NCBI GenBank assembly: GCA_024711345.1
Contig: JANJTA010000035.1
Span: 392,170-456,169 of the forward strand
Source: Rhodanobacter sp.
GTDB taxonomy: Bacteria; Pseudomonadota; Gammaproteobacteria; Xanthomonadales; Rhodanobacteraceae
Direction of reading: 5' to 3'
DNA: 64,000 nucleotides
How positions within the stretch are numbered: position 1 is the stretch's first letter; every line of letters begins with the position of its first letter. The position numbers and the translations under genes are program-made. This document shows, piece after piece, positions 1-9,385 of this stretch. A model generated the notes under the pieces. It was not told the DNA's origin. It saw nothing but the letters and a program-made list of their open reading frames with translations, and did not search any database.

Positions 1-108
1 CGCCACCACCATCGCCACCTTGCGCCTGAGCTCCGCCGGCGAACCCACCGCATGGCGCGGGTCGCGGTACCACTTGTCGAAATAGGCGCGGTCGTAGGTC
101 TTGGGCAT
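1..108 (-). CDS. Class I SAM-dependent methyltransferase, N-terminal fragment
   Basis: Only the first 36 codons are present; the gene runs off the left edge on the minus strand. The protein begins MPKTYDRAYFDKWYRDPRH and stays open to base 1. This opening resembles the N-terminus of small class I SAM-dependent methyltransferases that I recall from xanthomonads, but the SAM-binding glycine motif lies outside the window, so the function is inferred from a short stretch. An in-frame ATG at 135 would add nine residues; neither start has a clear Shine-Dalgarno sequence. It is followed downstream in the same orientation by nothing visible here, and it starts 44 bases beyond the stop of the sensor-domain gene. 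Confidence 0.45.
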   Translation of the reverse strand, partial: MPKTYDRAYFDKWYRDPRHAVGSPAELRRKVAMVVA

Positions 109-151
109 CGGCAGTCGATCCGGCAAAGCCCGCATGGTAACCGGGCGCTGC

Positions 152-1069
152 TCAACCCGCCGCGCGCGGCACCAGCATGTGCTTGGCGACATGGCCGTGC
201 AGCCGGCCCAGTCCGCGCGCCAGGTGCAGGGTGGCGAACAGCAGCACGATGCCGATCACGCACATCGCGATCGCGTCGCCCCAGCCGGGCACATGCGCGC
301 CGAAGCCCCAGTTCACGGTGACCTGGTGCGGCCAGGACACCCAGCTGTCGTCGCGGAACAGCATCGCCAGCGGCGCGCCGATGAAGGCCACCGACACGCT
401 GAGCAAGGTCACGGCCAGGGTGAAGTACACGATGCCCAGCGGCAGCATCAGCCACATGTAGCAAAGCGTGGTCCAGGTGTGCACGTCGGTGAACATGCTG
501 CCGATGCGCTGCATGAGGGTCATGCCGGTGGTCGGGTACACCGGCCGGCGCGGCATGCGCATGCCCAGCATCGCCTCCACGATGCGCCCCTCCACCAGCG
601 ACAGCACGCGCACGCTGCCGAAGAACAGCACGATGAACGGCAGGCCGATGATCAGCACCGACAAGCCCACCGACAGCGACAGCCCGGTCACCGCCCAGGT
701 GAAGTAGAAGATGCCGGTGGCCAGCGACAGCAGCATGTAGAACAGCGCGCCGTAGGTGCGCGGATCGGCGGCGACGCCGAAGAAGCGCCCGGCCAGCGAA
801 CGCCGCTTCGGCGGCGGCGGCGGACGCAGCGCGCGCTGGATCTTGATCTCCTGGTCGCGGTAGATCTCGGCCACCTCGTCCGGCGCGCCGTAGCTGCCGA
901 CCACGTGTTCCAGCATCTGTGCCTCGCTGCGGCCAGGCTGTTCGGCCAGCTCGGCGCGCAGGTGTTCCTCGGCGTCGTACAGCGCATCCTGGATCAGGGC
1001 CGGGTCGGCGCCGCGCAGCGCGGCACGCAGTTGTTCGAGGTATTCGGCGATGGTGCGTGGCGCGTTCAT
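152..1069 (-). CDS. HAAS/sensor-domain membrane protein paired with a PadR regulator
   Basis: A 305-residue membrane protein. Residues 1-85 form a soluble helical domain beginning MNAPRTIAEYLEQLRAAL, with the acidic DALYDAEEHLRAEL helix typical of HAAS (DUF1700-like) signalling domains that sit next to PadR regulators. The rest holds two hydrophobic pairs at about 105-155 and 195-235 and a last membrane helix near 265-285, as in 'sensor domain-containing' proteins. Its start codon overlaps the stop of the PadR gene (ATGA at 1066-1069), so the two are translationally coupled. Families of this kind are thought to sense or respond at the membrane together with the PadR repressor; ligand and output are unknown. 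No catalytic residues were recognised. Confidence 0.75.
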   Translation of the reverse strand: MNAPRTIAEYLEQLRAALRGADPALIQDALYDAEEHLRAELAEQPGRSEAQMLEHVVGSYGAPDEVAEIYRDQEIKIQRALRPPPPPKRRSLAGRFFGVAADPRTYGALFYMLLSLATGIFYFTWAVTGLSLSVGLSVLIIGLPFIVLFFGSVRVLSLVEGRIVEAMLGMRMPRRPVYPTTGMTLMQRIGSMFTDVHTWTTLCYMWLMLPLGIVYFTLAVTLLSVSVAFIGAPLAMLFRDDSWVSWPHQVTVNWGFGAHVPGWGDAIAMCVIGIVLLFATLHLARGLGRLHGHVAKHMLVPRAAG

Positions 1070-1428
1070 GACACCCCTCCTTGCAAGACGTTATCGACGG
1101 CATCGCGGGTGGCGTTCCACGCGGCGACCCATTCGCGCAGTACCTCGCGCCCCGGTTTGGTGATGCGGTAATAGCGGCGCGGCGGCCCGCTGACGGAAGG
1201 CTCGACCTCGCTGGCGAGCAGCCCGGCGCCCTCCAGATTGCGCAGCACCGGATACAGCGCGCTCTGCTTGCCGGCCAGCACGCCTTCGGCCCCCTCCAGC
1301 CGCTTGGCGATCTGGTAGCCGTACAACGGCTGACGCGACTGCGCCAGCACCCCCAGCAGCACCAGCGATACGGTGCCGCTGGAAAGCTCCTTCTGGAACT
1401 TCTTCAACTGGCTGGCGCTGTCGTCCAT
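1066..1428 (-). CDS. PadR-family transcriptional regulator
   Basis: A 120-residue winged-helix protein. The PadR signature is clear: VSLVLLGVLAQSRQPLYGYQ, the recognition region KQSALYPVLRNLEGAGLL, and the wing GPPRRYYRITKPGREVL. PadR proteins usually repress their own operon and neighbouring membrane genes. I chose the ATG at 1428 because GAGG lies nine bases upstream; an in-frame GTG at 1449 would add seven residues but has no ribosome site. It forms a two-gene operon with the HAAS/sensor gene through a 4-bp overlap. An inverted repeat about 30 bases upstream could be its operator. The effector cannot be inferred. Confidence 0.85.
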   Translation of the reverse strand: MDDSASQLKKFQKELSSGTVSLVLLGVLAQSRQPLYGYQIAKRLEGAEGVLAGKQSALYPVLRNLEGAGLLASEVEPSVSGPPRRYYRITKPGREVLREWVAAWNATRDAVDNVLQGGVS

Positions 1429-1455
1429 CCCGCTTGTCCTCGGTGCCACTTAGAC

Positions 1456-1481
1456 TCAAGTGAACCATAGTGCGAACTTGA
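1456..1481. promoter_or_regulatory. Inverted repeat upstream of padR, possible operator
   Basis: TCAAGT at 1456-1461 and ACTTGA at 1476-1481 form a perfect 6-14-6 inverted repeat just upstream of the PadR gene and between two divergent genes. PadR proteins commonly bind such spaced palindromes in their own promoter. That PadR binds here is inference; a clear -35/-10 pair was not found. Confidence 0.35.
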
Positions 1482-1575
1482 TACTAGTGCATGGGCCTGA
1501 AGTCATGCCCCGCTCAGCCGGCAGCGGCACTCTGCTAAGTTGCAGCCCTCGTCCTTCCGTTGCCCAGGGGTTGCC

Positions 1576-2511
1576 ATGCAAAGACGTCACCTGATCGCCA
1601 CCGGCGCGCTGGTCTGCAGCCTGCTGGTCTTGCCGGCCCTCGCCGCCGAACAGAACAAGCCCACGCCGACCGCGAAGGAAATCCTGGCCAAGTCGACGCC
1701 GGCCGAGTGGCGCACGCCCGACCCGCAGAACCTCATGGTCATGCAGCTGCCGAGCGGACGCGTGCTGATCGAGCTGGCGCCGGATTTCACCCCGCTGCAC
1801 GCGGCGAACATCCGCACCCTGGTGCGCCAGCACTACTTCGACGATCTGGCGATCATTCGCGTGCAGGACAACTTCGTCACCCAGTGGGGCGATCCGAACG
1901 ACGACGAGAACGGCGACAAGCGCAAGCTCCGTTCGCTGGGCAACGCCAGCAAGACGTTGGCGCCGGAGTTCACCCGCGCGATCGACCCGAAGCTGCCGTG
2001 GACGCCGCTGCCGGACGGTGACGTGTACGCGCCCGAGGTCGGCTTCAGCGAGGGCTTCCCGGTGGGGCGCGACCCGGCCAGCGGACAGGAATGGGTGGCG
2101 CACTGCTACGGCACGGTCGGCGTGGCGCGCGACGTGGCGCCGGAAACCGGCAACGGCAGTTCGCTGTACGCGGTGATCGGCCAGGCGCGCCGACTGGACC
2201 ACAATCTCGCCGTGGCCGGCCGCGTGCTGGAAGGCATGCCGCTGCTGTCCGGGCTGCCGCGCGGCCCCGAGCCAATGGGCTTCTACACGCAGCCGCAGCA
2301 GCGCGTCAGCATCGAATCGGTACGCCTGGCCGCCGACCTGCCGGCGAAGGACCGTCCGGCGATCCAGGTGCTGCGCACCGACAGCGCCAGCTTCGCCGCG
2401 CTGGTGGAGGCGAAACGCAACGGCCACAACGCGTTCTATCCGAAGCCGGTCGGCAAGCTCGACCTGTGCGGCATCGACGTGCCGGTGCGCGAGGCGAAGC
2501 CGGCGCGCTGA
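1576..2511 (+). CDS. Periplasmic cyclophilin-type peptidyl-prolyl isomerase
   Basis: A 311-residue protein with an N-terminal signal peptide (MQRRHLIATGALVCSLLVL, cleavage near PALAA-EQ). The cyclophilin fold is recognisable from PSGRVLIELAPDFTPLHAAN, YFDDLAIIRVQDNFVTQWGD and the distal HCYGTVGVARD segment. It should catalyse prolyl cis-trans isomerisation during folding of exported proteins. It is longer than the compact PpiA type because of an insertion around residues 110-165 and a C-terminal extension. The ATG at 1576 follows CAGGGG; an upstream in-frame TTG at 1540 would put 12 residues before the signal peptide and is unlikely. It stands alone, divergent from padR. Confidence 0.85.
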   Translation: MQRRHLIATGALVCSLLVLPALAAEQNKPTPTAKEILAKSTPAEWRTPDPQNLMVMQLPSGRVLIELAPDFTPLHAANIRTLVRQHYFDDLAIIRVQDNFVTQWGDPNDDENGDKRKLRSLGNASKTLAPEFTRAIDPKLPWTPLPDGDVYAPEVGFSEGFPVGRDPASGQEWVAHCYGTVGVARDVAPETGNGSSLYAVIGQARRLDHNLAVAGRVLEGMPLLSGLPRGPEPMGFYTQPQQRVSIESVRLAADLPAKDRPAIQVLRTDSASFAALVEAKRNGHNAFYPKPVGKLDLCGIDVPVREAKPAR

Positions 2512-2718
2512 CGTTCGCACCAGCGGAGCAAGCGCTGCGCCTATGCGCCGGTTACTTGCCGGCGGAAGCCCGACCTGTCGCTCACCCGGCAAATATGCGT
2601 GAACGGCGTATGAAAATCCCACCGTGACCACATAACCTTTGCATGCCTGCAGCTATCACTGACCGTGCTGCCCCGCCGCGTCCGCGCGACACACGGGCCA
2701 CCGCTGCAGGAGTGTGGG

Positions 2719-4851
2719 ATGCAACGCCACCGCCGAATACTCAGCTGGATCGCGGGCACGCTGCTGGTGCTGCTCGCGGTGCTGGCGATCGCGGTGGCCC
2801 TGTTCGACTGGAACCGCACCAAGCCGTTCATCGCCGACAAGGTCAGCCAGGCGATCGAGCGACCGTTCGCGATCAACGGCGCGCTGACCGTCGACTGGCG
2901 GCGCGACCGCCTCGCCGGCTGGCCGGGCTCCTGGATCCCGTGGCCCGAGTTCACCGCGCGCGACATCAGCATCGCCAACCCGGACTGGGCTGCGCAGCCG
3001 CGCTTCGCCCACCTCGACGCGCTGCGCTTCCGGCTGTCGCTGCCGGCGCTGCTGGCACACCGCATCGAGGTGCCCACGCTGCAGCTGGTGCGTCCCAGCG
3101 TCGATCTGGAGCGCGACAAATCCGGCCGCGCCAGCTGGGATTTCGCGCTGCCGGAACACCGCGCGCCCTCGGCCTGGAAGCTGCGGCTGGGCACGATCGG
3201 CTTCGACCAGGGCGTGATCACGCTCGACGACGCCGCCAGCCAGGTGAAGTTCAAGCTGGTGGTCGAGCCGCTGCAGCAGGCCATTCCGTATGACCAGATC
3301 GTGGCGCAGCAATCCCGCGACGCGCGCGAGCAGGCCGGCCGAACGGTCGGGGCGGCGGCGAAAGAGACCATGGCCGGCGAGGCCACCGCGGAACCCGTCG
3401 GCCAGGCGAGCGCGTCGACCGTCTACCAGTTCGGCTGGACCGCCGAAGGCAGCTACCAGGGCAGCCCGCTCAAGGCCAAGGGCCGCAGCGGCGCCGTACT
3501 GGCGCTGCAGGACAAGAGCGTGCCGCTGCCGCTGCAGGCCGATCTGCGCATTGGCGACAGCCACATCGCGCTGGTCGGCACGCTGACCGATCCGCTGCAC
3601 CTGGGCGCGCTCGACGTGCGCCTGTGGTTCTCCGGTTCGAGCATGGCCAGGCTCTACCCGATCACCGGCCTCACCCTGCCCGACACGCCGCCGTACGCCA
3701 CCGAGGGTCATCTCAAGGCCGAGCTGCGCCACAGCGGCAGCCGCTACAGCTACCGGGACTTCCGCGGCCGCGTCGGCGGCAGCGATCTCTCCGGCAACCT
3801 GCTGTTCGTCACCGGCGGCGCACGGCCCAAGCTGAGCGGCGAGGTGCACTCGAAGCTGCTGCGCTTCGCCGACCTCGCCCCGCTGATCGGCGCCGACTCC
3901 CGCGCCGAAAAGGCGCAGCGCGGCGACGCCACGCCACAACCCGCCGACAAGCTGCTGCCGGTGGAACCGTTCCGTACCGAACGCTGGCAGGCAATGGACG
4001 CGGACGTGAACTTCACCGGATCGCACGTCGTGCGCGGCGAAGCGCTGCCGATCGACTCGCTCAGCACCCACCTGGTGATGAACAACGGCGCGCTCTACCT
4101 CGACCCGCTGAGCTTCACCCTGGCCGGCGGCACGGTGCGCAGCAACGTGAGCCTCGACGGCAGCCGCACGCCGATGCGCGGCCTGCTGAAACTGCATGCG
4201 CGCCACCTCAAGCTCAAGCAGCTGTTCCCGACCTTCGAGCCGATGCGCACCAGCCTCGGCGAGATCAACGGCGACGCCGCGCTCGATGCGCAGGGCAACT
4301 CGGTCGCCGCCCTGCTCGGCAGCGCGAACGGCGAGCTGCAGCTGCTGATGAACGACGGCGCAATCAGCAAGACCCTGCTGGAAACCGCCGGCCTCAACGT
4401 GGCCAACATCGTCATCGGCAAGCTGTTCGGCGACAAGACGGTGCCGATCAACTGCGCCGCCACGGACATGGCCGCGAGCAATGGCCTGTTCGACATGCGC
4501 CTGTTCGTGTTCGACACCGACGATGCGGTGGTCAACGTGACCGGCACGGTGAACCTGGCCAGCGAGAAGCTCGACCTCGACGTGAAGCCGCACACCAAGG
4601 GCCTGCGCGTGCTCTCGTTGCGCTCCCCGCTGTACGTGCGCGGCACGCTGAAGAACCCCGACGTCGGCGTGCACGCCGGCCCGCTGCTGGCGCGCGGCGC
4701 CGGCGCCATCGCGCTCGGCGCGGTCGCCGCGCCGGCCGCCCTGCTCGCCCTGATCGCCCCCAGCCACGGCAATGACAGCGACAACACCTGCCGCGCCGTG
4801 CTGCAGCAGCTGCGCGGTGCCGACACGACGCAGCCGCGCCCCCACCGGTAG
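2719..4851 (+). CDS. AsmA-family outer-envelope biogenesis protein
   Basis: A 710-residue protein with one N-terminal membrane anchor (residues 10-30, ILSWIAGTLLVLLAVLAIAV) followed by a long beta-rich periplasmic region. The C-terminal AsmA domain is clear around residues 505-690 (EINGDAALDAQGNSVAALLG, then NLASEKLDLDVKPHTKGLRV). AsmA-like proteins are bridge-type lipid-transfer or envelope-assembly factors. The ATG at 2719 has AGGAG at ideal distance. The stop codon TAG (4849-4851) is formed by the first bases of a GTAG-type REP element, so the last codon boundary coincides with the repeat. It stands alone; the 207 bases before it contain a small hairpin (2546-2564) but no clear promoter. 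Confidence 0.85.
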   Translation: MQRHRRILSWIAGTLLVLLAVLAIAVALFDWNRTKPFIADKVSQAIERPFAINGALTVDWRRDRLAGWPGSWIPWPEFTARDISIANPDWAAQPRFAHLDALRFRLSLPALLAHRIEVPTLQLVRPSVDLERDKSGRASWDFALPEHRAPSAWKLRLGTIGFDQGVITLDDAASQVKFKLVVEPLQQAIPYDQIVAQQSRDAREQAGRTVGAAAKETMAGEATAEPVGQASASTVYQFGWTAEGSYQGSPLKAKGRSGAVLALQDKSVPLPLQADLRIGDSHIALVGTLTDPLHLGALDVRLWFSGSSMARLYPITGLTLPDTPPYATEGHLKAELRHSGSRYSYRDFRGRVGGSDLSGNLLFVTGGARPKLSGEVHSKLLRFADLAPLIGADSRAEKAQRGDATPQPADKLLPVEPFRTERWQAMDADVNFTGSHVVRGEALPIDSLSTHLVMNNGALYLDPLSFTLAGGTVRSNVSLDGSRTPMRGLLKLHARHLKLKQLFPTFEPMRTSLGEINGDAALDAQGNSVAALLGSANGELQLLMNDGAISKTLLETAGLNVANIVIGKLFGDKTVPINCAATDMAASNGLFDMRLFVFDTDDAVVNVTGTVNLASEKLDLDVKPHTKGLRVLSLRSPLYVRGTLKNPDVGVHAGPLLARGAGAIALGAVAAPAALLALIAPSHGNDSDNTCRAVLQQLRGADTTQPRPHR

Positions 4852-4940
4852 GAGCCCGCTGGCGGGCGATGCTTTTTTTTTGATGAGAACCGGGATCGGG
4901 AAGCGCAGAGCAAGAGCATCGCCCGCCAGCGGGCTCCCAC
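4848..4940. repeat. GTAG-type REP inverted pair (REP-a)
   Basis: Two arms in head-to-head orientation. The left arm GTAGGAGCCCGCTGGCGGGC starts at 4848 and folds on itself (GCCCGC/GCGGGC); the right arm is its reverse complement and ends at 4940 with GGGCTCCCAC. The spacer starts with a run of nine T (4873-4881), so the left arm could also work as a terminator for the AsmA gene. TAG of the GTAG end is the stop codon of that gene. This matches the REP/REPIN class known in Xanthomonadales. Confidence 0.85.
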
Positions 4941-5031
4941 AAGCGCGTTGCGGTGACCAGCGGGCCGCCCCGCGATGGTTGCGGCGAGGGCCGGCGCTAG
5001 AATGTCGGGCCATCCTTCCCTGCGAACACCC

Positions 5032-5961
5032 ATGCAACCCGTCAACCAGGCCCGCCTGCAGATCCATTTCTGCGTGTTACTGTGGGGCTTCACCGCAATC
5101 CTCGGCAAGCTGATCACGCTACCGGCGCTGCCGCTGGTGTGGTGGCGCATGCTGCTGGTGGTGGCGGCGCTGCTGCTGATGCCGCGGGTCTGGCGCGGGC
5201 TGCGCGCGATGCCGGCGCGGCTGATCGGGGCGTATGCCGGCATCGGCGTGCTGGTGTCGCTGCACTGGCTCACCTTCTACGCGGCGATCAAGCTGTCGAA
5301 CGCCTCGGTCGGCGCCACCTGCATCGCGCTGGGGCCGGTGTTCCTGGCCTTCATCGAACCGTGGATCGCCAAGCGCCGCTTCGACCCGCGCGAACTCTTG
5401 ATCGGCGTGGCGGTGGTGCCCGGCGTGCTGATGGTGGTGGGCGGCGTGCCGCACGGCATGCGCGCGGGGATCGCGGTGGGCGTGCTGTCGGCGCTGTTCG
5501 TGGCGTTCTTCGGCTCGCTCAACAAGCGCCTGGTCGAACACGGCGATCCGCTCACGGTGACCTGCATCGAGCTGGGTACCGGCACCGTTTTCCTCACCCT
5601 GCTCGCGCCGTTCATCCCGCACGCCGGCCCGGCATTCATGCTGCCGGGCACGCACGATGCGCTGTTGCTGCTGGCGCTGGCGTTCGGCTGCACCTTGCTG
5701 CCGTTCGCGCTGGCGCTGGTGGCGCTGCGCCACATGAGCGCATTCGGCACGCAGATGGTGACCAATCTGGAGCCGGTCTACGCGATCGTGCTGGCGATCG
5801 CACTGCTGGGCGAACAGCACGAACTGGATGGCTGGTTCTACGCCGGCGTGGCGGTGATCCTGGCGGCGGTGTTCATGCATCCACTGCTGCATCGCCGCCA
5901 GCGCGCACCGAAGCAGCCCGAACTGCTCGGCACCACCGAGAGTCATGGCGTGGTCGACTGA
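5032..5961 (+). CDS. EamA/DMT-family transporter
   Basis: A 309-residue inner-membrane protein with about ten hydrophobic helices arranged as two repeated EamA units (roughly residues 8-140 and 152-285). It opens with MQPVNQARLQIHFCVLLWGF and carries the typical N-terminal WG and C-terminal NLEPVYAIVLAIALLGE signatures. DMT-superfamily carriers export or import metabolites; the substrate cannot be read from sequence. I chose the ATG at 5032 because it begins right before the first membrane segment; longer in-frame starts at 4975 fall in the promoter-like region. A TAGAAT -10-like hexamer lies at 4998-5003 but no good -35 was seen. Confidence 0.85.
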   Translation: MQPVNQARLQIHFCVLLWGFTAILGKLITLPALPLVWWRMLLVVAALLLMPRVWRGLRAMPARLIGAYAGIGVLVSLHWLTFYAAIKLSNASVGATCIALGPVFLAFIEPWIAKRRFDPRELLIGVAVVPGVLMVVGGVPHGMRAGIAVGVLSALFVAFFGSLNKRLVEHGDPLTVTCIELGTGTVFLTLLAPFIPHAGPAFMLPGTHDALLLLALAFGCTLLPFALALVALRHMSAFGTQMVTNLEPVYAIVLAIALLGEQHELDGWFYAGVAVILAAVFMHPLLHRRQRAPKQPELLGTTESHGVVD

Positions 5962-5988
5962 CCCGCGCGCTGGCGAAGCGCCGCAGCC

Positions 5989-6213
5989 TCACCGGCCGCA
6001 GCAGGATTTCTGCTGCTGCACCGGCGGGCACGGCACGCTGCCCCAGGAACAAAACACGCAGCAGTCGCCGGGCTTCGGCCGCAGCAGTTCGCCGCAGGCG
6101 GGACAGTCGTAGAAGAACCGGCAGGCGTCGGTCGGCATGGTCTCGGTGGCCTGGTGGCCGCAATGCGGGCAGGTCAGCGTGCTGCGCAGGACGGGTTCGC
6201 TCGTCATGGGCAT
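5989..6213 (-). CDS. GDCCVxC-motif small metal-binding protein
   Basis: A 74-residue protein with ten cysteines. It has a zinc-ribbon-like first half (TCPHCGH, then YDCPACGELLRP) and the signature GDCCVFCSWGSVPCPP followed by a CC near the C-terminus. This is the family annotated as GDCCVxC-domain (seleno)protein, found next to heavy-metal resistance genes; in some bacteria one motif Cys is selenocysteine, here all are Cys codons. It is the last gene of the copper island and starts about 4 bases after the cusA stop. A metal-binding or redox role near copper efflux is inferred. The second ATG at 6207 is an alternative start. Confidence 0.8.
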   Translation of the reverse strand: MPMTSEPVLRSTLTCPHCGHQATETMPTDACRFFYDCPACGELLRPKPGDCCVFCSWGSVPCPPVQQQKSCCGR

Positions 6214-6217
6214 CAGC

Positions 6218-9200
6218 CTACTCCGCTTGCGCCTGCCCGATCGCCGTCATGGTTCGCCGCCGCAGCCGGTGCAGCTCCAGCAAGCGAAACGCCGCGGGGA
6301 TGACCAGCATGGACAGCAGCGGTGCGGTGAGCATGCCGCCGACCATCGGCGCGGCGATGCGCTGCATCACTTCCGAACCGGCGCCGTGGCCGAGCAGGAT
6401 CGGGAACAGGCCGGCCAGGATCACCGCCACCGTCATGGCCTTCGGCCGCACGCGCTGCACCGCGCCCTCGCGGATCGCCGCGTCCAGTTCGGCGGGGCCC
6501 GAGCGCGGATCGGCGGCGAGCTGGCGGTCCCACGCGTGGCGCAGGTACAGCAGCATCACCACGCCGAATTCGGCGGCGACGCCGGCCAGCGCGATGAAGC
6601 CGATCATGGTCGCCACCGACACCGCATGGCCGAGCAGCCAGATCAGCCACAGCCCGCCGACCAGCGCCAGCGGCACGCTGGCCATGATCAGCGCCGCCTC
6701 GCTCGCCCGGCGGAACACCGCGTAGATCAACACGAACACGATCAGCAGCACCACCGGCACCACCAGGGTCAGCCGCTGCATCGCCTGCGCCAGGTATTCG
6801 AACTGGCCCGACCACGCCACGGTGACGCCCGGCGGCAGGCGCACCTCGCGCGCGACCGCACGCTGCAGATCCGCCACCACCGCACCGAGATCGCGGCCGG
6901 CGGTGTCGACATACACGTAGGCCGCCAGCTGGCCGTTCTCGCTTTTCAGCATCGGGGGCCCGGCGACCACCCGGATCTCGGCCACCTGGCCCAGCGTCAG
7001 CTGCGCGCCATCCGCGGCGACGATCGGCAGCTGTTCCAGCGCGGCCAGCGAATCGCGCGCCGCGCGCGGGTAGCGCAGCACGATCGGATAACGCTCGCGC
7101 CCGGCGACGACCTCGCCGATCGGCTCGCCGCCGACCACGGTGGCGATCAGCTGCTGCAGCTGCTGCTGGCTCAACCCGTAGCGCGCGGCCTCGGCGCGGC
7201 GGATGCGCACGTCCACGTAGCGCCCGGCGGCGGCGCGCTCGGCAATCGCCGAGCCCACGCCCGGCACGGTGCGTGCGACCGCCTCGACTGCGTCGGCCAC
7301 CGCCTGCAGCTCGTCGACGCGGTTGCCCAGCAACTTGATGCCGATCGGGCTCTTGATGCCGGTGGCCAGCATGTCGATGCGGTTGCGCAGCGGCGGCACG
7401 AACAGGTTGGTCAGGCCCGGCACGCGCACTGCCTGGTCCAGCTCCGCCTTGAGCTTGTCCATCGTCATGCCCGGCCGCCACTGGTCCTTCGGCTTGAAGG
7501 TGATGGTGGTCTCGAACATCTCCATCGGCGCCGGATCGGTGGCCGTGTCGGCGCGGCCGGCCTTGCCGAACACGTGCTCGACCTCGGGCACGGTCTTGAT
7601 CATGCGGTCGGTGAGCTGCAGCAGTTGCGCGGCCTTGCCCGAGGACAATCCCGGCAGCGCGGTGGGCATGTACAGCAGCGTGCCCTCGTCCATCGCCGGC
7701 ATGAATTCGCTGCCGAGCCGGCCGAGCGGCAGCAGCGCGCTGAGCATGAGCAGGCCGGCCAGCGCCAGGGTCGCCTTCGGATAGCGCAGCACCGCTTCCA
7801 GGATCGGCCGGTACAGCGCGATCAGGCCGCGGTTGAGCGGATTGGCGTGTTCCGGCCGAATGCGCCCGCGAACCAGGTAGCCCATCAGCACCGGCACCAG
7901 GGTCACCGCCAGGCCGGCCGCTGCCGCCATCGCGTAGGTCTTGGTGAACGCCAGCGGCTTGAACAGCTTGCCTTCCTGCCCCTGCAGCGCGAACACCGGG
8001 ATGAACGACAGCGCGATGATCAGCAGGCTGACGAACAGCGCCGGCCCCACCTCTGCCGCCGCCTCGACCACCAGCGACCAGCGCGCCGCGCCTTGCGGTT
8101 CCTCGCCGTCGTGCGCGTCGCGCCAGTGCTCCAGGTGCTTGTGCGCGTTCTCGATCATCACCACCGCCGCGTCGACCATCGCGCCGATCGCGATGGCGAT
8201 GCCGCCGAGCGACATCAGGTTCGCCGTCACCCCCTGCAGGTGCAGCGCGATGAACGCGGCGAGCACGCCCAGCGGCAGGCTGATCACCGCCACCAGCGCC
8301 GAGCGCAGGTGGCCGAGGAACAGCACGCAGACCAGCGCGACCACCAGGAACTCTTCCAGCAGCTTGCCCCACAGGTTGTCCACCGCCGCGTCGATCAGCT
8401 GCGCACGGTCGTAGGTGGGCACGATTTCGACGCCGGCCGGCAGGCTGCGCTTCAGCTCGGCAAGCCGCGCCTTGACCGCCTCGATCGCCGCCTTCGCGTT
8501 CTTGCCCGAGCGCAGCACGATGATGCCGCCGGCCACCTCGCCCTGGCCGTCCAGCTCGGCGATGCCGCGCCGGAAGCTCGGTCCGCGCCGCACCGTGGCG
8601 ACCTCGCCAAGCAGCACCGGCACGCCGCTCGCATGGGTGCCGACCGGCACGCGCTCGAAATCCTCGCGGCTGCGCAGATAGCCTTCGCTGCGCACCATCA
8701 GCTCGGCTTCGCCCTGCTCGATCACCGAGCCGCCGCTGGCGCCGTTGGCTGCGCGCACCGCGTCCATCACTTGCGCCACGGTGATGCCGCGCGCGGCCAG
8801 CGCCGCCGGGTCCGGCACGATCTGCCAGGCGCGTTCCATGCCGCCCAGGCTGGCCACTTCGGCCACGTCCGGCACGGTCTTCAGCTGGTAGCGCAGGAAC
8901 CAGTCCTGCAGCGCGCGCAGTTCGCCCAGGTCGTGCCTGCCACTGCGGTCGACCAGCGCGTATTCGTAGATCCAGCCCAGGCCGGTGGCGTCGGGGCCCA
9001 GCGACGGGTTGACCCCGGCCGGCAGCCGGTCGCGCACCTGGCTCAGGTACTCCAGCACGCGCGAGCGGGCCCAGTACAGGTCGGTGCTGTCGTCGAACAG
9101 CACGTAGACGTAGGAGTCGCCGAAGAACGAATAGCCGCGTACCGTGCGCGCACCCGGCACCGACAGCATGGTGGTGGCCAGCGGATAGGTGATCTGGTCC

Positions 9201-9385
9201 TCGACCACCTGCGGCGATTGCCCGGGCCAGCCGGTGCGGATGATCACCTGGGTATCGGACAGGTCCGGCAAGGCGTCCAGCGGCGTGCGCAGCAGCGAGA
9301 CCACGCCGGCCGCGGCCAGCGCCAGCGCGGCCAGCAGCACGAACACGCGGTGCGCGACCGCGGCGCGGATCAGCGCGGCGATCAT
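6218..9385 (-). CDS. cusA: Cu(I)/Ag(I) efflux RND permease CusA
   Basis: A 1055-residue inner-membrane RND transporter of the heavy-metal (HME) group. It should export Cu(I) and Ag(I) through CusB and CusC with proton motive force. The identification as CusA rather than CzcA rests on the three copper-relay methionines: M573 (in LLYMP), M623 (in PMEMFE) and M672 (in [11 protein letters not shown]), which fall at the same residue numbers as in Escherichia coli CusA. The proton-relay aspartate D405 (GAMVDAA) is also present. Twelve membrane helices in two sets flank two large periplasmic loops. Its start overlaps the cusB stop by ATGA (9382-9385), so it is translationally coupled. Confidence 0.95.
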   Translation of the reverse strand: MIAALIRAAVAHRVFVLLAALALAAAGVVSLLRTPLDALPDLSDTQVIIRTGWPGQSPQVVEDQITYPLATTMLSVPGARTVRGYSFFGDSYVYVLFDDSTDLYWARSRVLEYLSQVRDRLPAGVNPSLGPDATGLGWIYEYALVDRSGRHDLGELRALQDWFLRYQLKTVPDVAEVASLGGMERAWQIVPDPAALAARGITVAQVMDAVRAANGASGGSVIEQGEAELMVRSEGYLRSREDFERVPVGTHASGVPVLLGEVATVRRGPSFRRGIAELDGQGEVAGGIIVLRSGKNAKAAIEAVKARLAELKRSLPAGVEIVPTYDRAQLIDAAVDNLWGKLLEEFLVVALVCVLFLGHLRSALVAVISLPLGVLAAFIALHLQGVTANLMSLGGIAIAIGAMVDAAVVMIENAHKHLEHWRDAHDGEEPQGAARWSLVVEAAAEVGPALFVSLLIIALSFIPVFALQGQEGKLFKPLAFTKTYAMAAAAGLAVTLVPVLMGYLVRGRIRPEHANPLNRGLIALYRPILEAVLRYPKATLALAGLLMLSALLPLGRLGSEFMPAMDEGTLLYMPTALPGLSSGKAAQLLQLTDRMIKTVPEVEHVFGKAGRADTATDPAPMEMFETTITFKPKDQWRPGMTMDKLKAELDQAVRVPGLTNLFVPPLRNRIDMLATGIKSPIGIKLLGNRVDELQAVADAVEAVARTVPGVGSAIAERAAAGRYVDVRIRRAEAARYGLSQQQLQQLIATVVGGEPIGEVVAGRERYPIVLRYPRAARDSLAALEQLPIVAADGAQLTLGQVAEIRVVAGPPMLKSENGQLAAYVYVDTAGRDLGAVVADLQRAVAREVRLPPGVTVAWSGQFEYLAQAMQRLTLVVPVVLLIVFVLIYAVFRRASEAALIMASVPLALVGGLWLIWLLGHAVSVATMIGFIALAGVAAEFGVVMLLYLRHAWDRQLAADPRSGPAELDAAIREGAVQRVRPKAMTVAVILAGLFPILLGHGAGSEVMQRIAAPMVGGMLTAPLLSMLVIPAAFRLLELHRLRRRTMTAIGQAQAE

